Origin: Saccoglossus kowalevskii
Taxonomy: Eukaryota > Hemichordata > Enteropneusta > Harrimaniidae
Direction of reading: 5' to 3'
DNA: 64,000 nt
Assembly (NCBI RefSeq): GCF_000003605.2
Contig: NW_003142074.1
Location: forward strand, 1 to 64,000
In this document: positions 51,746 through 61,680 of the stretch, piece after piece
How positions within the stretch are numbered: the first letter of the stretch is position 1
Layout: every line of letters begins with the position of its first letter
Made by a program: the position numbers and the translations under genes
The notes under the pieces: generated by a model
Seen by the model: the letters and a program-made list of their open reading frames with translations, nothing else
Told to the model about the DNA's origin: nothing
Database searches by the model: none

Positions 51746-53960
51746 GATTGATTAGTAAAACATTGCGTCGTAGCTCATCAAAATCACAATGAATGATGAG
51801 TGAAACATTGCGTCGTAGCACGTCACAAACACAATGAATGATTAGTGAAACATTACGTCGTAGCACATCATAATCACAATGAATAATGAATAAAACATTG
51901 CGTCGTAGCACATCACAATCACAATGAATGATTAGTGAAACATTGCGTCGTAGCACATCAAAATGACAATGAATGATTAGTGAAACATTGCGTCGTAGCA
52001 CATCAAAATGACAATGCTTGATTAGTAAAACATTGCGTCGTAGCACGTCACAATCACAATGAATGATTAGTGAAACATTGCGTCGTAGCACATCACAATC
52101 ACAATGAATAATGAGTAAAACATTACGTCGTAGCACGTCACAACCACAATGAATAATGAGTAAAACATTGCGTCGTAGCACGCCACAATCGCAATGAATG
52201 ATTAGTGAAACATTGCGTCGTAGCACATCAAAATCACAATGAATGATGAGTGACACATTGCGTCATAGCACGTCACACTCACAATGAATAATGAGTAAAA
52301 CATTATGTTGTAGCACGTCGCAACCACAATGAATAATGAGTTAAACATTGCGTCATAGCACGTCACAATCACAATGAATGATTAGTGAAACATTGCGTCG
52401 TAGCACATCAAAATGACAATGAATGATTAGTGAAACATTGCGTCGTAGCACATCAAAATGACAATGCTTGATTAGTAAAACATTGCGTCGTAGCACGTCA
52501 CAATCACAATGAATGATTAGTGAAACATTGCGTCGTAGCACATCACAATCACAATGAATAATGAGTAAAACATTACGTCGTAGCACGTCACAACCACAAT
52601 GAATAATGAGTAAAACATTGCGTCGTAGCACGCCACAATCACAATGAATGATTAGTGAAACATTGCGTCGTAGCACATCAAAATGACAATGCTTGATTAG
52701 TAAAACATTGCGTCGTAGCACGTCACAATCACAATGAATGATTAGTGAAACATTGCGTCGTAGCACATCACAATCACAATGAATAATGAGTAAAACATTA
52801 CGTCGTAGCACGTCACAACCACAATGAATAATGAGTAAAACATTGCGTCGTAGCACGCCACAATCACAATGAATGATTAGTGAAACATTGCGTCGTAGCA
52901 CATCAAAATCACAATGAATGATGAGTGACACATTGCGTCATAGCACGTCACACTCACAATGAATAATGAGTAAAACATTATGTTGTAGCACGTCGCAACC
53001 ACAATAAATAATGAGTTAAACATTGCGTCATAGCACGTCACAATCACAATGAATGATTAGTGAAACATTGCGTCGTAGCACATCAAAATGACAATGAATG
53101 ATTAGTGAAACATTGCGTCGTAGCACATCAAAATGACAATGATTGATTAGTAAAACATTGCGTCGTAGCTCATCAAAATCACAATGAATGATGAGTGAAA
53201 CATTGCGTCGTAGCACGTCACAATCACAATGAATGATTAGTGAAACATTACGTCGTAGCACATCATAATCACAATGAATAATGAATAAAACATTGCGTCG
53301 TAGCACATCACAATCACAATGAATGATTAGTGAAACATTGCGTCGTAGCACATCAAAATGACAATGCTTGATTAGTAAAACATTGCGTCGTAGCACGTCA
53401 CAATCACAATGAATGATTAGTGAAACATTGCGTCGTAGCACATCACAATCACAATGAATAATGAGTAAAACATTACGTCGTAGCACGTCACAACCACAAT
53501 GAATAATGAGTAAAACATTGCGTCGTAGCACGCCACAATCACAATGAATGATTAGTGAAACATTGCGTCGTAGCACGTCACAATCACAATGAATGATTAG
53601 TGAAACATTGCATCGTAGCACGTCACAATCACAATGAATGATTAGTGAAACATTGCGTCGTAGCACGTAACAATCACAATGAATGATTAGTGAAACATTA
53701 CGTCGTAGCACGTCACAATCACAATGAATGATTAGTGAAACATTGCGTCGTAGCACGTCACAATCACAATGAATGATTAGTGAAACATTGCGTCGTAGTA
53801 CATCAAAATCACAATGAATGATTAGTGAAACATTGCGTGGTAGCACGTCACAATCACAATGAATGATTCGTGGAAACATTCCGTCGTAGCACGTCAAAAT
53901 CACAATGAATGATTAGTGAAACATTGCGTCGTAGCACGTCACAATCACATGAATGATGAG
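51746..53960. repeat. C-family domain with a 675-bp repeat
   Basis: ATTATGTTGTAG markers at 52303 and 52978 are exactly 675 bases (15 monomers) apart, bounding a tandem unit. Within it the CACATCAC-AATGAGTAAAACATTACG-CACAACC-GCCACAATC run occurs twice (offset about 235-240 bases). From 53100 to 53900 the core and the GTAACAATC / GCGTGGTAGC run match 44.6-45.4 kb. Confidence 0.65.
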
Positions 53961-54065
53961 TGAAACATTGCGTCGTAGCACGTCACATCACAATGAATGA
54001 TTAGTGAAACATTGCGTCGTAGCACGTCAAAATCACAATGATTGATTAGTGAAACATTGTTCGTA
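53945..54065. other. Junction with several one-base losses
   Basis: ACAATCACATGAATG, GTCACATCACAATG and ATTGTTCGTAAC each lack one base, within about 120 bases, exactly where C-family sequence gives way to B-family sequence. Another one-base gain (GTGGAAACATTCC) lies about 75 bases upstream. Confidence 0.6.
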
Positions 54066-56940
54066 ACACTTCAAAATCACAATGAATGATTAGTGAAACA
54101 TTGCATCGTAGCACATCACAATCATAATGAATAATGAGTAAAACATTACGTCGCTGCACGTCACAACCACAATGAATAATGAGTAAAACATTGCGTCGTA
54201 GCATGTCACAATCACAATGAATGATGAGTAAAACTTTACGTCGTAGCACATCACAATCACAATGAATGATTAGTGAAACATTGCGTCGTAGCACATCAAA
54301 ATCCACAATGAATGATTAGTGAAACATTGCGTCGTACCACATAACAATCACAATGAATGATTAGTGAAACATTGCGTTGTAGCACATCACAATCACAATG
54401 AGCGATTCGTGAAACATTGCGTCGTAGTACATCAAAATCACAATGAATGATTAGTGAAACATTGCGTCGTAGCACATCACAATCACAATGAATGATTAGT
54501 GAAACATTGCGTCGTGGCACATCACAATCACAATGAATGATTAGTGAAACATTGCGTCGTAGCACGTCAAAATCACAATGATTGATTAGTGAAACATTGC
54601 TTCGTAACACTTCAAAATCACAATGAATGATTAGTGAAACATTGCATCGTAGCACATCACAATCACAATGAATAATGAGTAAAACATTACGTCGCTGCAC
54701 GTCACAACCACAATGAATAATGAGTAAAACATTGCGTCGTAGCATGTCACAATCACAATGAATGATGAGTAAAACATTGCGTCGTAGCACATCAAAATCA
54801 CAATGAATGATGAGTGACACATTGCGTCATAGCACGTCACACTCACAATGAATAATGAGTAAAACATTATGTTGTAGCACGTCACAACCACAATGAATAA
54901 TGAGTTAAACATTGCGTCATAGCACGTCACAATCACAATGAATGATTAGTGAAACATTGCGTCGTAGCACATCAAAATGACAATGAATGATTAGTAAAAC
55001 ATTGCGTCGTAGCACATCAAAATGACAATGATTGATTAGTAAAACATTGCGTCGTAGATCATCAAAATCACAATGAATGATGAGTGAAACATTACGTCGT
55101 AGCACATCAAAATCACAATGAATGATTAGTGAAACATTACGTCGTAGCACGTCACAATCACAATGAATGATTAGTGAAACATTGCGTCGTAGCACATCAG
55201 AATCACAATGAATGATTAGAGAAACATTGCGTCGTAGCACACCAAAATCACAATGAATGATTAGTGAAACATTACGTCGTAGCACATCACAATCACAATG
55301 AATGATTAGTGAAACATTGCGTCGTAGCACATCAAAATCCACAATGAATGATTAGTGAAACATTGCGTCGTACCACATAACAATCACAATGAATGATTAG
55401 TGAAACATTGCGTCGTAGCACATCACAATCACAATGAGCGATTCGTGAAACATTGCGTCGTAGTACATCACAATCACAATGAATGATTAGTGAAACATTG
55501 CGTCGTAGCACATCACAATCACAATGAATGATTAGTGAAACATTGCGTCGTGGCACATCACAATCACAATGAATGATTAGTGAAACATTGCGTCGTAGCA
55601 CGTCAAAATCACAATGATTGATTAGTGAAACATTGCTTCGTAACACTTCAAAATCACAATGAATGATTAGTGAAACATTGCATCGTAGCACATCACAATC
55701 ACAATGAATAATGAGTAAAACATTACGTCGCTGCACGTCACAACCACAATGAATAATGAGTAAAACATTGCGTCGTAGCATGTCACAATCACAATGAATG
55801 ATGAGTAAAACATTACGTCGTAGCACGCCACAATCACAATGAATAATGAGTAAAACATTATGTCGTAGCACGTCACAACCACAATGAATAATGAGTAAAA
55901 CATTGCGTCGTAGCACGTCACAATCACAATGAATGATTAGTGCAACATTGCGTCGTAGCACGTCACAATCACAATTAATGATTAGTGAAACATTACGTCG
56001 TAGCACATCACAATCACAATGAATAATGAATAAAACATTGCGTCGTACCACATCACAATCACAATGAATGATTAGTGAAACATTGCGTCGTAGCACATCA
56101 AAATCACAATGAATGATTAGTGAAACATTGCGTCGTAGCACATCAAAATGACAATGATTGATTAGTAAAACATTGCGTCGTAGCACATCAAAATCACAAT
56201 GAACGATGAGTGAAACATTGCGTAGTGGCACGTCACAATCCCAATGAATGATTACTGAAACATTGCGTTGTAGCACATCACAATCACAATGAATGATTAG
56301 TGAAACATTGCGTCGTAGCACATCAAAATCACAATGAATGATTAGAGAAACATTGCGTCGTAGCACACCAAAATCACAATGAATGATTAGTGAAACATTG
56401 CGTCGTAGCACATCAAAATCCACAATGAATGATTAGTGAAACATTGCGTCGTACCACATAACAATCACAATGAATGATTAGTGAAACATTGCGTCGTAGC
56501 ACATCACAATCACAATGAGCGATTCGTGAAACATTGCGTCGTAGTACATCACAATCACAATGAATGATTAGTGAAACATTGCGTCGTAGCACATCACAAT
56601 CACAATGAATGATTAGTGAAACATTGCGTCGTAGCACGTCAAAATCACAATGAATGATTAGTGAAACATTGCATCGTAGCACATCACAATCACAATGAAT
56701 AATGAGTAAAACATTACGTCGCTGCACGTAACAACCACAATGAGTAATGAGCAAAACATTGCGTCGTAGCACATCACAATCACAATGAATGATGAGTAAA
56801 ACTTTATGTCGTAGCACGCCACAGTCACAATGAATAATGAGTAAAACATTACGTCGTAGCACGTCACAACCACAATGAATAATGAGTAAAACATTGCGTC
56901 GTAGCACGTCACAATCACAATGAATGATTAGTGCAACATT
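53961..56940. repeat. B-family domain, last stretch, upstream half
   Basis: The marker AAAATCCACAATG then CGTACCACATAAC appears at about 54303, 55339 and 56421, so three B units are present. Each is followed by GAGCGATTCG, GTAGTACATC and the CGCTGCACG-CACAACC run. A short C-family insert (54790-55060) with ATTATGTTGTAG at about 54867 and GTAGATCATC at about 55053 separates the first two. The last unit has its own variants (CACGTAACAACC, GAGTAATGAGCAAAAC near 56730). Confidence 0.65.
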
Positions 56941-58940
56941 GCGCCGTAGCACGTCTCAATCACAATGAATGATTAGTGAAACATTACGTCGTAGCACATC
57001 ACAATCACAATGAATAATGAATAAAACATTGCGTCGCACCACATCACAATCACAATGAATGATTAGTGAAACATTGCGTCGTAGCACATCAAAATCACAA
57101 TGAATGATTAGTGAAACATTGCGTCGTAGCACATCAAAATGACAATGATTGATTAGTAAAACATTGCGTCTTAGCACATCAAAATCACAATGAACGATGA
57201 GTGAAAAATTGCGTCGTGGCACGTCACAATCCCAATGAATGATTACTGAAACATTGCGATGTAGCACATCACAATCACAATGAATGATTAGTGAAACATT
57301 GCGTCGTAGCACATCAAAATCACAATGAATGATTAGAGAAACATTGCGTCGTAGCACACCAAAATCACAATGAATGTTTAATGAAACATTGTGTCGAAGC
57401 ACGTCACAATCACAATGAATGATTAGTGAAACATTACGTCGTAGCACATCACAATCACAATGAATGATTAGTGAAACATTGCGTCGTAGCATATCACAAT
57501 CACAATGAATGATTAGTGAAACATTGCGTCGTAGCACATCACAATCACAATGAATGATTAGTAAAACATTTCGTCGTAGCACATCACAATCACAATGAAT
57601 GATTAGTGCAACATTGCGCCGTAGCACGTCTCAATCACAATGAGTGATTAGTGAAACATTACGTCGTAGCACATCAAAATCACAATGAATGATTAGTGAA
57701 ACATTGCGTCGTAGCACATCAAAATGACAATGATTGATTAGTAAAACATTGCGTCTTAGCACATCAAAATCACAATGAACGATGAGTGAAAAATTGCGTC
57801 GTGGCACGTCACAATCCCAATGAATGATTACTGAAACATTGCGATGTAGCACATCACAATCACAATGAATGATTAGTGAAACATTGCGTCGTAGCACATC
57901 AAAATCACAATGAATGATTAGAGAAACATTGCGTCGTAGCACACCAAAATCACAATGAATGTTTAATGAAACATTGTGTCGAAGCACGTCACAATCACAA
58001 TGAATGATTAGTGAAACATTACGTCGTAGCACATCACAATCACAATGAATGATTAGTGAAACATTGCGTCGTAGCATATCACAATCACAATGAATGATTA
58101 GTGAAACATTGCGTCGTAGCACATCACAATCACAATGAATGATTAGTAAAACATTTCGTCGTAGCACATCACAATCACAATGAATGATTAGTGCAACATT
58201 GCGCCGTAGCACGTCTCAATCACAATGAGTGATTAGTGAAACATTACGTCGTAGCACATCACAATCACAATGAATAATGAATAAAACATTGCGTCGTACC
58301 ACATCACAATTACAATGAATGATTAGTGAAACATTGCGTCGTAGCACATCAAAATCACAATGAATGATTAGTGAAACATTGCGTCGTAGCACATCAAAAT
58401 GACAATGATTGATTAGTAAAACATTGCGTCTTAGCACATCAAAATCACAATGAACGATGAGTGAAACATTGCGTCGTGGCACGTCACAATCCCAATGAAT
58501 GATTACTGAAACATTGCGTCGTAGCACACCAAAATCACAATGAATGATTAGTGAAACATTGTGTCGAAGCACGTCACAATCACAATGAATGATTAGTGAA
58601 AAATTACGTCGTAGCACATCACAATCACAATGAATGATTAGTGAAACATTGCGTCGTAGCATATCACAATCACAATGAATGATTAGTGAAACATTGAGTC
58701 GTAGCACATCACAATCACAATGAATGATTAGTGCAACATTGCGATGTAGCACATCACAATCACAATGAATGATTAGTGAAACATTGCGCCGTAGCATATC
58801 ACAATCACAATGAATGATTAGTGAAACATTGCGTCGTAGCACATCACAATCACAATGAATGATTAGTAAAACATTTCGTCGTAGCACATCACAATCACAA
58901 TGAATGATTAGTGCAACATTGCGTCGTAGCACGTCTCAAT
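56941..58940. repeat. 675/585-bp tandem B-family units
   Basis: GCGCCGTAGCACGTCTC markers at 56941, 57616 and 58201 bound a 675-bp unit (15 monomers) and a 585-bp unit (13 monomers). They match in order, except that the second lacks the two monomers with AATGAATAAAAC and GTCGCACCACATC. A third, more divergent unit follows, with GCAACATTGCGATG near 58735 and GTGCAACATTGCGTCG near 58915. A related 2-unit arrangement exists at 47858-48529. Near-identity points to recent unequal exchange. Confidence 0.8.
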
Positions 58941-61680
58941 CACAATGAATGATTAGTGAAACATTACGTCGTAGCACATCACAATCACAATGAATAATGA
59001 ATAAAACATTGCGTCTTAGCACACCACAATCACAATGAATGATTAGTGAAACATTGCGTCGTAGCACATCAAAATGACAATGAATGATTAGTGAAACATT
59101 GCGTCGTAGCACATCAAAATGACAATGCTTGATTAGTAAAACATTGCGTCGTAGCACATCAAAATGACAATGAATGATCAGTGAAACATTACGTCGTAGC
59201 ACGTCACAATCACAATGAATGATTAGTGAAACATTGCGTCGTAGCACATCAAAATCACAATGAATGATTAGTGAAACATTGCGTCGTAGTACATCAAAAT
59301 CGCAATGAATGATTAGTGAAACATTGCGTGTAGCACGTCACAATCACAATGAATGATTAGTGTAACATTCCGTCGCAGCACGTCACAATCCACAATGAAT
59401 GATTAGTGAAACATTGAGTCGTAGCACGTCACAATCACAATGAATGATGAGTGAAACATTGCGTCGTAGCACGTCACAATCACAATGAATGATTAGTGAA
59501 ACATTGCGTCGTAGCACGTCACAATCACAATGGATGATGAGTGAAACATTGCGTCGTAGCACGTCACAATCACAATGAATGATTAGTGAAACATTGCGTC
59601 GTAGCACATCACAATCACAATGAATAATGAGTAAAACATTACGTCGTAGCACGTCACAACCTCAATGAATAATGGGTAAAACATTGCATCGTAGCACGCC
59701 ACAATCACAATGAATGTTTAGTGAAACATTGCGTCGTAGCACATCAAAATCACAATGAATGATGAGTGACACATTGCGTCATAGCACGTCACACTCACAA
59801 TGAATAATGAGTAAAACATTATGTTGTAGCACGTCACAACCACAATGAATAATGAGTTAAACATTGCGTCATAGCACGTCACAATCACAATGAATGATTA
59901 GTGAAACATTGCGTCGTAGCACATCAAAATGACAATGAATGATTAGTGAAACATTGCGTCGTAGCTCATCAAAATCACAATGAATGATGAGTGAAACATT
60001 GCGTCGTAGCACGTCACAATCACAATGAATGATTAGTGAAACATTGCGTCGTAGCACATCACAATCACAATGAATAATGAATAAAACATTGCGTCGTAGC
60101 ACATCACAATCACAATGAATGATTAGTGAAACATTGCGTCGTAGCACATCAAAATGACAATGAATGATTAGTGAAACATTGCGTCGTAGCACATCAAAAT
60201 GACAATGCTTGATTAGTAAAACATTGCGTCGTAGCACATCGAAATGACAATGAATGATCAGTGAAACATTACGTCGTAGCACGTCACAATCACAATGAAT
60301 GATTAGTGAAACATTGCGTCGTAGCACATCAAAATCACAATGAATGATTAGTGAAACATTGCGTCGTAGTACATCAGAATCGCAATGAATGATTAGTGAA
60401 ACATTGCGTGTAGCACGCCACAATCACAATGAATGATTTGTGGAACATTCCGTCGTAGCACGTCACAATCCACAATGAATGATTAGTGAAACATTGAGTC
60501 GTAGCACGTCACAATCACAATGAATGATGAGTGAAACATTGCGTCGTAGCACGCCACAATCACAATGAATGATTAGTGAAACATTGCGTCGTAGCACATC
60601 AAAATCACAATGAATGATGAGTGACACATTGCGTCATAGCACGTCACACTCACAATGAATAATGAGTAAAACATTAAGTTGTAGCACGTCACAACCACAA
60701 TGAATAATGAGTTAAACATTGCGTCATAGCACGTCACAATCACAATGAATGATTAGTGAAACATTGCGTCGTAGCACATCAAAATGACAATGAATGATTA
60801 GTAAAACATTGCGTCGTAGCTCATCAAAATCACAATGAATGATGAGTGAAACATTGCGTCGTAGCACGTCACAATCACAATGAATGATTAGTGAAACATT
60901 ACGTCGTAGCACATCACAATCACAATGAATAATGAATAAAACATTGCGTCTTAGCACATCACAATCACAATGAATGATTAGTGAAACATTGCGTCGTAGC
61001 ACATCAAAATGACAATGAATGATTAGTGAAACATTGCGTCGTAGCACATCAAAATGACAATGCTTGATTAGTAAAACATTGCGTCGTAGCACATCAAAAT
61101 GACAATGAATGATCAGTGAAACATTACGTCGTAGCACGTCACAATCACAATGAATGATTAGTGAAACATTGCGTCGTAGCACATCAAAATCACAATGAAT
61201 GATTAGTGAAACATTGCGTCGTAGTACATCAAAATCGCAATGAATGATTAGTGAAACATTGCGTGTAGCACGTCACAATCACAATGAATGATTAGTGTAA
61301 CATTCCGTCGCAGCACGTCACAATCCACAATGAATGATTAGTGAAACATTGAGTCGTAGCACGTCACAATCACAATGAATGATGAGTGAAACATTGCGTC
61401 GTAGCACGTCACAATCACAATGAATGATTAGTGAAACATTGCGTCGTAGCACGTCACAATCACAATGGATGATGAGTGAAACATTGCGTCGTAGCACGTC
61501 ACAATCACAATGAATGATTAGTAAAACATTGCGTCGTAGCACATAACAATCACAATGAATAATGAGTAAATCATTACGTCGTAGCACGTCACAACCTCAA
61601 TGAATAATGGGTAAAACATTGCGTCGTAGCACGCCACAATCACAATGAATGATTAGTGAAACATTGCGTCGTAGCACATC
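58941..61680. repeat. C-family domain, right end
   Basis: Three deletion/insertion pairs lie at 59330/59391, 60410/60471 and 61264/61325. The first and third carry GTGTAACATTCCGTCGCAG and resemble 38.77 and 41.25 kb; the middle one carries GATTTGTGGAAC and GCCACAATC and resembles 35.35 and 36.56 kb. ATTATGTTGTAG or ATTAAGTTGTAG markers are near 59819 and 60674, 19 monomers apart. Both subtypes known from elsewhere are thus interleaved here. Confidence 0.7.
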
